Assembly (NCBI GenBank): GCA_023665425.1 | Contig: JAMPDX010000001.1 | Location: 287,025 to 351,024 of the forward strand | DNA: 64,000 bases | DNA from: Muribaculaceae bacterium | GTDB taxonomy: Bacteria; Bacteroidota; Bacteroidia; Bacteroidales; Muribaculaceae | Reading direction: 5' to 3' | Shown: piece after piece, positions 16,830 to 27,483 of the stretch | How the letters are laid out: every line of letters starts with the position of its first letter | Position numbering within the stretch: the first letter of the stretch is position 1 | The notes under the pieces: generated by a model | Seen by the model: the letters and a program-made list of their open reading frames with translations, nothing else | Told to the model about the DNA's origin: nothing | Databases searched by the model: none | Translations under genes and position numbers: made by a program

Positions 16830-19800
16830 ATGACTACGAAAAGACACATACGACTAATTGTATGGACTATGCTTATAGCATCAGTCCTTACTGTCGTTAT
16901 GGCGCCTGCGCAGTCCAATAAGACAAGTTCCGGCACTCTGCCACCTCCTCCATCAGATCCGCCGGTAAATTTTGTCTCGCCCGGTATCCCGGACAGCATA
17001 ATTTTGCCTTCACCCGTTCAGACCACATTGCCTACCGAGTATGCCGATTATTTGGGTAAAGAATACGCGGCCGACCTTCGCGACCCCTCCAACATCAAGA
17101 CGGAGGCTACTTACGACCCGGCCACCGGCCTGTATTTGATACGCACCAAAGTGGGAGACATGGAGGTGGTGACTCCATATCAGATGACCTCAAACCAGTA
17201 TAATTCGGTAGAGGTGCGCAAGGATATGTATGACTACTTCCAGCAGCGCAATGCCGAAATATTTGAGGAGAAGGAGAAGCAGCCCTTTAATATCCTTGAC
17301 ATGAACTTCGCACTTGGTCCTCTTGAGAAGGTCTTTGGCCCCGGTGGCGTGCGCCTCACTACCCAGGGCTCCATCCAGCTCAATATGGGTATCAAGAGCA
17401 ACAAGACCGATAATCCGGCCCTCTCTGAGAATAATCGACGAAAGACATACTTTGACTTTGACAACAAGATTCAGGCTACTATCAATGCCTCTGTCGGTGA
17501 CAAGATGAAGTTTAACATGACTTACAACACCGATGCAACCTTTGATTTCGATTCCAAAAACCTCAAGCTCGCATACGAAGGGAAGGAAGACGAAATCATC
17601 AAGCTTATTGAGGCGGGTAATGTGTCCATGACTACCGGCTCCTCGCTCATACGGGGTAGCACGGCCTTGTTTGGTATAAAGACAAAGCTGCAGTTTGGTA
17701 AGTTGACACTTACCGGCCTTCTATCCCAACAAAACTCTGAGAGCAAGACAGTCAACACACAGGGCGGTGTACAGACCACCCCATTCACTATCAAGGCAGA
17801 TGACTATGATGCCAACCGCCACTTCTTCCTCTCCCAATTCTTCTATGAGAATTATGATGAGTTCGCATCCAAGCTGCCACACGTCAGCAGTGGTGTGAAC
17901 ATCACGCGTATAGAGGTGTGGGTCACCAACAAGAGCGGCAAGTATGATGAGAGCCGCAACTTTGTAGGCTTTATGGACCTTGGTGAGTCTACCAATCTTG
18001 CTACCGACTATTGGACAGTAAACCCCGGTTTGCCAATCCCTTCCAACCAGAGCAATGATTTGCTCTCTGTCATTAAGAGTGAATATCCCGGTGCCCGCAA
18101 TATCAATCAGGTAACGCAGGTGCTGGCCCCATTGTCTGCCTACGGCATCACCGGTGGCCGCGACTATGAAAAGGTGGAGAGTGCCCGTCTGCTCAAGAGC
18201 AGCGAATATACCCTCAATTCCACCCTCGGATATATATCACTAAAGTCAGCCCTCTCCTCAGATGAGGTGTTGGCAGTTGCTTTTGAGTACACCTACGGAG
18301 GTAAGGTTTATCAGGTAGGTGAGTTTTCAAATGATGTCACTAATACCTCTGATGCACTTTTCCTCAAAATGCTCCGCGGTACCACCATTTCCCCTAAGTT
18401 GCCGATGTGGAAGTTGATGATGAAAAATGTCTACTCTCTTGGGGCATATCAGCTGCAAAGCAACAAGTTCAAGTTGAATATCAAGTATTTGAGCGACACT
18501 ACCGGTATTGAAATAGTCTATCTCCCCGTAGGACCCATAGCAAATCAGTCATTGCTGCAGGTGATGAATGTGGACCGTCTGGACAATAACCAGGAGAGCA
18601 ATTCCGACGGCTTCTTCGACTACATCGAGGGCTATACGGTGCAGAGCTCGCAAGGCAAGATTATTTTCCCCGTGGCAGAGCCCTTTGGTGCCAACCTTAT
18701 AAAGAAGATTGGTGACCCGGCCCTTGCACGCCCATACGCCTACACCGAGCTGTACGACTCCACATTAACCGTGGCTCGACAGTTCGCAGACAAGAACAAA
18801 TTTACCCTTGAGGGTGAATACCAGGCCTCTAATGGTGCACAAATACGCCTTGGAGCCATGAATGTGCCACGAGGCTCCGTGGTAGTTACTGCCGGCGGTG
18901 TCACCCTGACCGAGAATGCCGACTATACCGTGGACTATACCATGGGTATTGTCACCATAACAAACCAGAGCATTATAGACTCCGGTACCAATGTGAGTGT
19001 ACGCCTTGAGAACCAATCCCTCTTCTCCATGCAGCGTAAGACACTGCTCGGCCTCGACGCGCAATATAAGTTCAACAAGGATTTGACAGTGGGAGGTACG
19101 TTGTTGCACTTCTCGGAGAAAGCCCTCACCGAGAAGGTCAATCTTGGCGATGAGGTAATCAACAACACTATGTGGGGCTTGAACTTGAACTATAACACCC
19201 AGTTCTCATGGCTAACCAACCTGCTGAACAAGGTGCCCACTATCAATGCCGTGGCGCCATCTACATTGGCACTGACTGCCGAGTTCGCTCAGCTCGTGCC
19301 GCATCAGCAGAAGAGCGGTTCTCCATCCGGATCTTCATACATAGATGACTTTGAATCCTCACAGACCGGCATAGATATGCGCTCACCATATTCATGGTTC
19401 CTTGCTCCTACACCATACGAGGGCGGCTCCGATCCACTCTTCCCAGAAGCTTCATTAAACAACGATGTGGCATACGGCAAGAATCGTGCGCTCCTATCAT
19501 GGTATTATATCGACCGACTGTTCACTCAAAAGAACTCCAGCCAGATACCGGGCTATCTGCGCAACGACCTTGACCAGCTCTCTAACCCATATGTCCGCGA
19601 AATCCCCACTCGCGAGCTCTTCCCTAACAGAGAAGACAATTATGGCGAGAGTCAGACCATACAGACTCTCAACTTGTCATTCTATCCCACGGAGCGCGGT
19701 CCTTACAACTTGGATGATATTGATGTAGACGAAGATGGCAATTTGCTTTATCCCGAGAAGCGCTGGGGTGGTATCATGCGCCGTATGGACAATACCAACT

Positions 19801-22800
19801 TCGAGACATCAAATGTGGAGTATATCCAATTCTGGATGATGGACCCCTTCCTGGACCCCGAGCTCAAAAACACCGAGGGTGGCGACCTCTATTTCAACTT
19901 CGGTGAAATAAGTGAGGATATTTTGAAGGATGGTCTCAAGAGCTATGAGAATGGTTTGCCTATTGATGGCTCAAACCAGTTTATCACTGAGACAAACTGG
20001 GGACGTGTCTCTACCCAAAACTCGCTGACCTACGCATTTGAGAATGCCGAAAATGCCCGCCCGATGCAGGATGTGGGTCTCGACGGCCTGCCAAATGCTG
20101 AGGAGTTTACTTTCTCATCATACTCAAACTTCCTCGACAATATGCGCCGGAAGCTGTCAGCTGCAAAGGTGGCAGAGCTTTCCGAGAACCCCTTCTCCAT
20201 TTTTACTGACCCGGCACAAGACAATTATCACTTCTATCGCTCACCATGGTATGATGACAACAAAAGCTCTATTCTGGAGCGCTACAAGCATTATAATGGT
20301 GTAGAGGGCAACTCATTGTCGCCCGGTCAGAGCGAGAACCCCTACTACCAGAGTGCCCGTACAGTGCCCGATGTTGAGGATATCAATCAGGACAACACCC
20401 TCAACGAATATGAGCGTTACTTCCAATACAAAGTCTCAATCCGCCCCGAAGACCTTGAGGTAGGGAAGAATTATATCACCGACAAGCGCCAGACACGTAC
20501 ACTGGTGCGCAACGGCACATATCAGGACGTTATCTGGTATCAGTTTAAGATACCCTTGAAGCAGCCCGACAAGGTCGTAGGAGGCATCAGCGATTGGAGC
20601 ACTATCCGTTTCGCCCGTATGTTTATGACCGGCTTTAAGGCCGTCACTCACCTGCGCTTTGCCACCCTTGAGCTTGTGCGCGGCGAGTGGCGCGGCTATG
20701 AGTTCAACCTCAACAACCGCGATGACTCACCGGCTGAGGGTGAGCTCGACATGAGTATTGTCAACATTGAGGAGAATGCAGGACGTGAGCCCGTCAACTA
20801 TATCCTCCCACCCGATGTGACACGTATTCAAGACCCAGGTCAGGCTCAGGCTACATTGCTCAACGAGCAGTCAATGTCGCTCAAAGTTACCGGCTTGCAA
20901 GCCGGCGATGCTCGCGGCGCATATAAGAATACTCAGACTGACTTGCGTATATATAAGCGCCTGCAGATGTGGGTGCATGCCGAGGCGCTTGTGGATAATG
21001 TCACTAACCTGCGCAACGGAGACCTTGCTCTCTTCATACGTCTGGGCTCTGATGTCAAGAACAACTATTACGAGTATGAAATACCCCTTGATCTCACACC
21101 TCCCGGACAGTATAACAACCAAAGTTCTGCCGACCGCCGCATAGTATGGCCTCTGGACAACCGTCTCGACATTGCGCTCGATATATTCCCAAATATAAAA
21201 ACTAAGCGCAACCATGATCGCTCTGCCGGTATGGCCGGAGTGGGGTATAACATCGTATATTCGGAGCAAGACCCCACAAATGCACACAACACCATTTCCG
21301 TGCTTGGTAACCCATCACTGTCAGATGTTCGCGTGATGCTTATAGGTGTACGCAACAAGAGCAACACCACAAAAAGTGGTACCATTTGGGTTAATGAACT
21401 CAAGGTTACAGACTTTGACGAGAGCGGCGGCTGGGCTTTCAAGGGAAATATGAACCTTGGTCTCTCTGATGTGGCCTCGGTCAATGCAGGTGCTCATGTG
21501 GAGACTGCCGGTTTCGGCGGTGTAGACCAGGGTCTGGCCGCACGTCGTCTCGACGACTATGAACAGTATAACATTGCCGTGCAGGCAGACCTAGGGCGCC
21601 TTGTACCCGAGAAGGCCAAGCTCACAGCCCCCATATATTACTCAATATCAAAGGAAAAAACCACACCAAAGTATAACCCCCTTGATCAGGATATTCTGCT
21701 CAAGGACGCATTGGATGCTGCCACCACCAAGGCAGAAAAAGACTCGATTTCAAACTTCGCCATAACACACAAGACTGTGGAGAGCTTCTCCATCTCCGGT
21801 GTGAAGTTTAATATCCAAAGCAAAACACCCATGCCTTGGGATCCGGCCAACTTCTCTGCCTCATTCTCATTTAACAAGCAGAAGAACATCGACCCTGTCA
21901 CCGAGTACGAGAATACATACGATTACAAAGGCTCATTCCAATACTCCTACAACCCGGTGATTAAACCATGGAAGCCCTTCTCATTTATAAAGAGTAAGAG
22001 CAAAGGGCTCAAGTTCTTCAAGGATTGGGAACTCAATTGGTTGTTCAACTCGTTGTCATTCTATACCAATATTTCAAGGTATTACTATGAGCAACAGACC
22101 CGCTCGGAGGTGGACCAATTTTTCCAGTTGCCGATACAGGTGAGCAAGAACTTCATCTGGGACCGCCAGCTAAATTTGTCATGGAACCTCACCAAGAGTC
22201 TCTCCTTCACCTTCGCCTCCAATACTACGGCCCGCATCGAAGAGACCATCGGTGCTGTTAACAAAAAGCTATTTCCAGATCGTTATCGAGATTGGAAGGA
22301 TACAGTTATGAGCTCCATTCGTGGCCTTGGCACCCCGTGGAATTACAATCAGACCTTCACGGCTACTTATCGTGCGCCGTTCAATAAAATACCTGCCCTC
22401 GATTATCTTACCGGTAATGTCTCCTATAATGCTACATATAAGTGGGATAGAGGAGCTACCGTGGATGATGTATATCTTGGCAACTCCATACAGAATCAGG
22501 CTACATGGAATGCCGATGCACGTATCAACTTCGAGAACCTGTTTGGCAAAGTGCCCTATCTTAAGGAGGTAAATAAGCGTTTCTCTGCATCCACCTCAGC
22601 CCGCAATAGCAACAGCAAAAATAATAGAAACACTAAAGATAAGCCAAAAAAATATGAAAAGGTAATCACCTTGGCTGAGGATACTACCACGCTCGTGAAG
22701 CATAACCTCAATGTCAAGAAGGTGAGAATTACCGCTCAAGAAAATGGTATAGGAGTGAAGTTGCAAACTAAGGTCATCGACAATAACACTATCGAAATTC

Positions 22801-24299
22801 TTGACCGCGGCAAACGAGACCTCAAACTCACCGTCACCGAACAGAAAGGGGAGGCCAAAAAGACCGTGTGGAAGGATGTGGGTGACTATACCTTGCGTCT
22901 GCTTATGATGCCACGCAACTTCAGCTTCAAATGGCGTCAGTCTCACGCCATGACTTTGCCTTTGTTCCGGCCGGATGTCGGTGACATATTTGGCCAGAGT
23001 CGCAACTATGGGCCTATGGCGCCCGGCCTTGACTTTGCCTTTGGCTTTATCGATGAGTCTTATTTGGACAAGGCTCTGGCACGCGGCTGGCTGCTAACAG
23101 ATGCCACCCAGATTTCTCCCGCCATTTGGAGCAATACTCAGGAGTTTAACTTCGAACTCAACCTTGAGCCGATACGCGGCCTGAAGATATTGCTCACCAA
23201 CAATCGTACAGACAATCGCACTCAGCAAGTGCAGTTTATGTATGAAGATATGCCGACCACCCGCACCGGCTCGTTTACCAAAACGCACATCGCTATTGCT
23301 ACAGCCCTTCGTGGCTGCTCTGCCGACGATAATTATGCCTCTCAAGCTTTTACGGATTTCCTTGAGGCTATACCCGTTGTAGCCGAGCGTTACGAACAAC
23401 AATATCACGGGTTGCATTATCCAAAAGGGGGCTTTATGGAGGGCAATCCCCTCGGTGGCACCGTCTTTAATCCGGAGATTGGCAAAGTGTCACGCACATC
23501 ATCCGATGTATTGATACCCGCCTTCCTTGCTGCATATTCCGGTGGAGACGCCCATAAGGTGGCACTTACAGCATTCCCCTCACTGGCAGCCATACGCCCC
23601 AACTGGCGTATCACTTACGACGGATTTATGCAGATGTCTTGGTTCAAGAAGCTGTTTAAGAACTTCACGGTGAGTCATGCTTACCAATGTACTTATGCCG
23701 TGGGTTCGTACACTTCATATCTCAATTGGATTGGTGTTGATGGCGAAATGGGCTTTACACTCGATGAACAGACACAGAGCCCCATACCCTCCTCGCCCTT
23801 CAACATCTCCTCTGTCACCATCACAGAGAAGTTTGCACCTCTGGTGGGAGTCAGTGCCACACTCAATAATGGTGTGACTCTCAATGCCGAATATCGCGAC
23901 TCACGCACCTTGTCTCTTAACTCTTCTGCAGGACAGATAGTGGAGGCCACCAGCAAGCAGTTTACCATAGGTGCCGGATACAAGTTTGCCAACTTCAACA
24001 GAGTGCTCAAGATTGGCTCTTCGCAGGGTGGCACAAGCAATGATCTCACACTTAATCTCGACTTCTCATTTGCCAACAATCAGAGCCTTATCCGCAAGAT
24101 AGAGTCAGCCTTTACCCAGGCACAGAACGGCACTCAGACACTCTCCATCAACTTCACGGCGCAATATGTAATGTCGCGTCGTCTGACTCTCGGTGCCTAC
24201 TTTGACCACCAAGTCAATACACCTCTCGTCTCAAATAGTTCGTATCCTACCTCCAACACCAATTACGGTATCTCCGTCAATATGTCACTTGCCAGATAA
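16830..24299 (+). CDS. sprA: SprA/Sov, giant outer-membrane translocon of type IX secretion
   Basis: A 2489-residue protein, the length expected for SprA of Flavobacterium and Sov of Porphyromonas. A signal peptide (cleavage near residue 28, APA/QS) is followed by a Pro-rich linker (LPPPPSDPP). The SprA N-terminal signatures are present, e.g. FGPGGVRLTTQGSIQLNMGI (~170-190) and MKFNMTYNTDATFDFDSKNL (~227-246), with repeated aromatic beta-strand patterns to the C-terminal strand SVNMSLAR. SprA forms a very large single-chain beta-barrel that carries proteins with type IX signals across the outer membrane. PorV, PorK/L/M/N and substrates are not in this window; a PorT-like barrel is at 56386. 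Third gene of the tamB operon. Confidence 0.95.
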   Translation: MTTKRHIRLIVWTMLIASVLTVVMAPAQSNKTSSGTLPPPPSDPPVNFVSPGIPDSIILPSPVQTTLPTEYADYLGKEYAADLRDPSNIKTEATYDPATGLYLIRTKVGDMEVVTPYQMTSNQYNSVEVRKDMYDYFQQRNAEIFEEKEKQPFNILDMNFALGPLEKVFGPGGVRLTTQGSIQLNMGIKSNKTDNPALSENNRRKTYFDFDNKIQATINASVGDKMKFNMTYNTDATFDFDSKNLKLAYEGKEDEIIKLIEAGNVSMTTGSSLIRGSTALFGIKTKLQFGKLTLTGLLSQQNSESKTVNTQGGVQTTPFTIKADDYDANRHFFLSQFFYENYDEFASKLPHVSSGVNITRIEVWVTNKSGKYDESRNFVGFMDLGESTNLATDYWTVNPGLPIPSNQSNDLLSVIKSEYPGARNINQVTQVLAPLSAYGITGGRDYEKVESARLLKSSEYTLNSTLGYISLKSALSSDEVLAVAFEYTYGGKVYQVGEFSNDVTNTSDALFLKMLRGTTISPKLPMWKLMMKNVYSLGAYQLQSNKFKLNIKYLSDTTGIEIVYLPVGPIANQSLLQVMNVDRLDNNQESNSDGFFDYIEGYTVQSSQGKIIFPVAEPFGANLIKKIGDPALARPYAYTELYDSTLTVARQFADKNKFTLEGEYQASNGAQIRLGAMNVPRGSVVVTAGGVTLTENADYTVDYTMGIVTITNQSIIDSGTNVSVRLENQSLFSMQRKTLLGLDAQYKFNKDLTVGGTLLHFSEKALTEKVNLGDEVINNTMWGLNLNYNTQFSWLTNLLNKVPTINAVAPSTLALTAEFAQLVPHQQKSGSPSGSSYIDDFESSQTGIDMRSPYSWFLAPTPYEGGSDPLFPEASLNNDVAYGKNRALLSWYYIDRLFTQKNSSQIPGYLRNDLDQLSNPYVREIPTRELFPNREDNYGESQTIQTLNLSFYPTERGPYNLDDIDVDEDGNLLYPEKRWGGIMRRMDNTNFETSNVEYIQFWMMDPFLDPELKNTEGGDLYFNFGEISEDILKDGLKSYENGLPIDGSNQFITETNWGRVSTQNSLTYAFENAENARPMQDVGLDGLPNAEEFTFSSYSNFLDNMRRKLSAAKVAELSENPFSIFTDPAQDNYHFYRSPWYDDNKSSILERYKHYNGVEGNSLSPGQSENPYYQSARTVPDVEDINQDNTLNEYERYFQYKVSIRPEDLEVGKNYITDKRQTRTLVRNGTYQDVIWYQFKIPLKQPDKVVGGISDWSTIRFARMFMTGFKAVTHLRFATLELVRGEWRGYEFNLNNRDDSPAEGELDMSIVNIEENAGREPVNYILPPDVTRIQDPGQAQATLLNEQSMSLKVTGLQAGDARGAYKNTQTDLRIYKRLQMWVHAEALVDNVTNLRNGDLALFIRLGSDVKNNYYEYEIPLDLTPPGQYNNQSSADRRIVWPLDNRLDIALDIFPNIKTKRNHDRSAGMAGVGYNIVYSEQDPTNAHNTISVLGNPSLSDVRVMLIGVRNKSNTTKSGTIWVNELKVTDFDESGGWAFKGNMNLGLSDVASVNAGAHVETAGFGGVDQGLAARRLDDYEQYNIAVQADLGRLVPEKAKLTAPIYYSISKEKTTPKYNPLDQDILLKDALDAATTKAEKDSISNFAITHKTVESFSISGVKFNIQSKTPMPWDPANFSASFSFNKQKNIDPVTEYENTYDYKGSFQYSYNPVIKPWKPFSFIKSKSKGLKFFKDWELNWLFNSLSFYTNISRYYYEQQTRSEVDQFFQLPIQVSKNFIWDRQLNLSWNLTKSLSFTFASNTTARIEETIGAVNKKLFPDRYRDWKDTVMSSIRGLGTPWNYNQTFTATYRAPFNKIPALDYLTGNVSYNATYKWDRGATVDDVYLGNSIQNQATWNADARINFENLFGKVPYLKEVNKRFSASTSARNSNSKNNRNTKDKPKKYEKVITLAEDTTTLVKHNLNVKKVRITAQENGIGVKLQTKVIDNNTIEILDRGKRDLKLTVTEQKGEAKKTVWKDVGDYTLRLLMMPRNFSFKWRQSHAMTLPLFRPDVGDIFGQSRNYGPMAPGLDFAFGFIDESYLDKALARGWLLTDATQISPAIWSNTQEFNFELNLEPIRGLKILLTNNRTDNRTQQVQFMYEDMPTTRTGSFTKTHIAIATALRGCSADDNYASQAFTDFLEAIPVVAERYEQQYHGLHYPKGGFMEGNPLGGTVFNPEIGKVSRTSSDVLIPAFLAAYSGGDAHKVALTAFPSLAAIRPNWRITYDGFMQMSWFKKLFKNFTVSHAYQCTYAVGSYTSYLNWIGVDGEMGFTLDEQTQSPIPSSPFNISSVTITEKFAPLVGVSATLNNGVTLNAEYRDSRTLSLNSSAGQIVEATSKQFTIGAGYKFANFNRVLKIGSSQGGTSNDLTLNLDFSFANNQSLIRKIESAFTQAQNGTQTLSINFTAQYVMSRRLTLGAYFDHQVNTPLVSNSSYPTSNTNYGISVNMSLAR

Positions 24300-24302
24300 A
24301 CA

Positions 24303-26648
24303 ATGCGCAGACAGTCGTATCATATAAACCTTTATATTACGGTATTCATTACCATGTGTCTGTTGGCAGCCTGCTCGGCGGTTAAACATGTGCCCGATGG
24401 TAAGTTATTGCTAAACTCGGTTGCCGTTAACATAGATGATGACTCTACACATACATTCGACGAGGAGCAGATGGCTCTCTATCTGCGGCAACTGCCGAAC
24501 CATAAATTTCTGTGGTGCGCCAAGCTGCAGCTCGGTATATATAACTTGTCTGGCTCAGACACTACCAAGTGGTACAACCGTTGGATTAGGCGTGTAGGTG
24601 AAGCACCGGTGATTTATGACCCTGCACTCACTGATTTGTCGGCCAAACAGCTGCGCCAGGCTATGATTAACAAAGGTTTTCTCGGAGCAACTGTGACCGT
24701 TGACACCATCACCAAACCGGAAAATAAAAAGATTGATGTGCGCTACAATCTGCATCCCGGCGTGCCGCATATCCTTAAAAGCATCAAATATGATATAGAC
24801 GATGACAGCATTGCTGCCATCATCAACAGGAGATTGAGCGCGAGCCTTATTCAGCCCTCAGACCTGTTAGACATGAATCTGCTTGATGCTGAAAGAGAGC
24901 GTATCACCGCCGACTTGCGCAACCGTGGCTATTTCGGCTATTCTAAAGATAACATCTCCTTTTCGGCAGACACCACTTTCGCAAGCACAGATGTCGACCT
25001 CACGGTGCTGGTGAGCACACCCAAATCTCGTCCTGGGCAGCTCAATGTAGACTCAATATTGATGTACGAGCCCAAGGTCATAAATAATGTTTATGTCATA
25101 CCCAATTATGACCCGGCGACTATGATGTCTGTCACAAATATTGGACAGACAGACACCTTGAAGTATGAAAATATCAATATATTGACCAGCGGTGTACCAT
25201 ACCTTCGACCCTCAGTGCTTGCTGAGAATATCTTCCTGACTCCGGGACATAAATACAGCGAGCATAACGTCACCCGCACATATCAGGCACTTGGACGCCT
25301 GGAGATACTCAGTTTCGTCAATATACAGCTCATACCTGATGGCCCCACCGGCCTGAACGCGTATATATTGCTAACCCCGGGCAAACCTCAGACCATCACT
25401 GTGGAGCTCGAAGGTACCAATTCCGAGGGAGACCTGGGCGTGGCCGCCGCTGTCGGTTATTCACATCGCAACATAGGCCGCGGCTCGGAGACATTCACTG
25501 CCAAAGTGCGAGGCGCCTATGAGTCCCTCTCCGGTAATCTTAACGGGCTGCTCCATGACAGGTATATGGAATATTCCCTGAACTTGGGCCTCAATTTCCC
25601 GAAGTTCAAATTTCCGTTCCTCTCCTCTCGGTTTAAGCGCCGCATACAGGCAACTACGGACCTACGCCTATCACTCAATTACCAAGAGCGCCCAGAATAT
25701 ACCCGAGTCATAGCTTCTGCCGGTTTTAGCTATACATGGAGCGAAAGGTTCAGGGCGCGCCGACATGTATGGACTCCCATAGATATTAACTATGTATATC
25801 TGCCGGAGAGCACGCAAGACTTCATTAACCAGATAGCACCGGACAACCCGCTACTCAGATACAGCTATGAAGATCACTTTATAATGAGTATGGCTTACAG
25901 GTTGTATATCAGTAACAAGCGCCCGGAGAGTCAATATCAGCGTAAGGCGCAGAATGATGTGTGGACTCTGCGCTTCAATGCCGAGACAGCCGGTAATCTA
26001 TTGTTTGCCATAAACTCCATTTTCACCCATCGCAATGATGTGAAACATGACCCCTATAAAGTATTTGGTATCAACTATTCACAATACGTTAAGGCAGAAT
26101 TGGATTATGGCTTTTCACACTCCTTTGATGCCCGCAATTCGATAGCCTTTCATGCCGCATGTGGTGTGGCTTACCCATACGGCAACAGCCGCATTCTCCC
26201 CTTTGAGAAGCGTTTCTACGGAGGCGGTGCCAATGGGGTACGTGGATGGGATGTGCGCACTCTGGGCCCGGGAGCATTCGATGCTTCCAATTCGGTGAGC
26301 TCCTTCATCAACCAATGCGGAGATATATTACTCACACTCTCAGCTGAATATCGAGCCAAACTATTTTGGGTAATAGAAGGGGCATTGTTTATAGATGCCG
26401 GTAACATATGGACCATTCATGCATATGAGAATCAGGAGGGGGGTATGTTCCACTTCAATAGCTTCTACAAGCAATTAGCGGCCTCATACGGAGCCGGCAT
26501 ACGCTTGAATTTCGACTACTTTCTCATACGTATAGATATGGGTATGAAAGCACATAATCCGGCACGTGGCCAAGAGCCATGGCCCCTCATCCATCCTCGC
26601 TGGGGACGCGACTCCTCTTTCCACTTCTCCATAGGCTACCCATTCTGA
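24303..26648 (+). CDS. tamL: TamL, Omp85-family outer-membrane lipoprotein
   Basis: A 781-residue protein starting 3 nt after sprA. The signal ends in lipobox LAAC (residues ~22-25), so unlike BamA/TamA it is a lipoprotein; this is the hallmark of Bacteroidota TamL. POTRA-like repeats occupy ~30-380. The C-terminal 16-stranded barrel carries the Omp85 loop-6 motif in GANGVRGWDVRTLGPG (VRGW at 646-649) and ends in Phe. It is expected to work with TamB, encoded in the same operon, in inserting outer-membrane proteins. Having sprA between the two genes suggests that building the SprA barrel could be one of its jobs; that is inference. Confidence 0.9.
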   Translation: MRRQSYHINLYITVFITMCLLAACSAVKHVPDGKLLLNSVAVNIDDDSTHTFDEEQMALYLRQLPNHKFLWCAKLQLGIYNLSGSDTTKWYNRWIRRVGEAPVIYDPALTDLSAKQLRQAMINKGFLGATVTVDTITKPENKKIDVRYNLHPGVPHILKSIKYDIDDDSIAAIINRRLSASLIQPSDLLDMNLLDAERERITADLRNRGYFGYSKDNISFSADTTFASTDVDLTVLVSTPKSRPGQLNVDSILMYEPKVINNVYVIPNYDPATMMSVTNIGQTDTLKYENINILTSGVPYLRPSVLAENIFLTPGHKYSEHNVTRTYQALGRLEILSFVNIQLIPDGPTGLNAYILLTPGKPQTITVELEGTNSEGDLGVAAAVGYSHRNIGRGSETFTAKVRGAYESLSGNLNGLLHDRYMEYSLNLGLNFPKFKFPFLSSRFKRRIQATTDLRLSLNYQERPEYTRVIASAGFSYTWSERFRARRHVWTPIDINYVYLPESTQDFINQIAPDNPLLRYSYEDHFIMSMAYRLYISNKRPESQYQRKAQNDVWTLRFNAETAGNLLFAINSIFTHRNDVKHDPYKVFGINYSQYVKAELDYGFSHSFDARNSIAFHAACGVAYPYGNSRILPFEKRFYGGGANGVRGWDVRTLGPGAFDASNSVSSFINQCGDILLTLSAEYRAKLFWVIEGALFIDAGNIWTIHAYENQEGGMFHFNSFYKQLAASYGAGIRLNFDYFLIRIDMGMKAHNPARGQEPWPLIHPRWGRDSSFHFSIGYPF

Positions 26649-26743
26649 TCACCACGCTATATCGGTAACATCTCCAATTACTTTAGTTACACATGCATTA
26701 TTTACATTTCTTATACATTTCTTATATTTAAGATGAGAATTTT

Positions 26744-26768
26744 TTGATATAACTCTTTGTTATGTCAA
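26744..26768. promoter_or_regulatory. Inverted repeat overlapping the rpmB promoter
   Basis: TTGATATAAC (26744-26753) and GTTATGTCAA (26759-26768) pair with one mismatch around a 5 nt loop, extended by a T-run before and an A-run after. The rpmB -33 TTTG lies in the loop and start of the right arm. It could be an operator or a chance A/T-rich hairpin. Confidence 0.35.
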
Positions 26769-26786
26769 AAAAAAGTGGTAATTTTG
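26756..26786 (+). promoter_or_regulatory. rpmB-rpmG operon promoter
   Basis: A -33 TTTG (26756-26759) and a -7 TAATTTTG (26779-26786), 19 nt apart. The predicted start is near 26792, giving a ~118 nt leader before rpmB that could host ribosomal-protein feedback control; no recognised motif was seen in it. Confidence 0.7.
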
Positions 26787-26909
26787 CACAGTTTTTGTGG
26801 CACATCCTTTAAAATCGCTGAGAATGATGCACTTAGCGGTGATATGAGAACTGAGATGGCGGCCCGGAAGCGAAAAATTTTAAACAAAAATAAGCAACAA
26901 CCAACAGCC

Positions 26910-27173
26910 ATGTCAAAAATTTGTCAGATCACAGGCAAGAAACCGATGACGGGTAACAACGTTTCCCACTCAAAGCGTCGCACAAAACGCAAATTCAACG
27001 TTAACCTCTTCACCAAGAAATTCTATTGGGTGGAGCAGGATTTGTGGATCCTCCTTACAGTATCAGCACGCGGTTTGCGCACCATCAACAAGATGGGCCT
27101 CGACAACGCCCTCAAAGAGGCTGAGAAGAAAGGTTACCTCGATTTTAAAGATATCAAAGTTCTTTCACTCTAA
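26910..27173 (+). CDS. rpmB: 50S ribosomal protein L28
   Basis: An 87-residue protein starting [20 protein letters not shown], the L28 signature, with the basic [14 protein letters not shown] segment and the C-terminal [16 protein letters not shown]. The frame is open from 26757, but the ATG at 26910 matches the family start exactly, and the upstream part overlaps the promoter and leader. First gene of a three-gene ribosomal operon with rpmG and a DUF4295 gene, an arrangement usual in Bacteroidota. Confidence 0.96.
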   Translation: MSKICQITGKKPMTGNNVSHSKRRTKRKFNVNLFTKKFYWVEQDLWILLTVSARGLRTINKMGLDNALKEAEKKGYLDFKDIKVLSL

Positions 27174-27192
27174 TTAAGCAAGATATATCACT

Positions 27193-27381
27193 ATGGCAAA
27201 GAAAGCTAAAGGTAACAGAGTGCAGGTTATCCTCGAGTGCACTGAACATAAGAACAGCGGCATGCCCGGTACATCTCGCTACATCACTACCAAGAACCGC
27301 AAGAACACTACCGAGCGTCTGGAGTTGAAGAAATACAACCCCATCCTGAAAAAGTACACTATTCACAAAGAGATTAAGTAA
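27193..27381 (+). CDS. rpmG: 50S ribosomal protein L33
   Basis: A 62-residue basic protein, [20 protein letters not shown], with the L33 core ([24 protein letters not shown]). It has a single Cys, so it lacks the paired CxxC zinc motifs of zinc-binding L33 forms. It starts 19 nt after rpmB in the same operon. Confidence 0.95.
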   Translation: MAKKAKGNRVQVILECTEHKNSGMPGTSRYITTKNRKNTTERLELKKYNPILKKYTIHKEIK

Positions 27382-27483
27382 TAACGTATTCAATCTTAGG
27401 TCTTAGGGGTCTTCAAGTAGGTATGGCGTGTAGCTGGCCACTCGAAAAATCTGACCCTAATTCCTAATCAAATATATACAACT

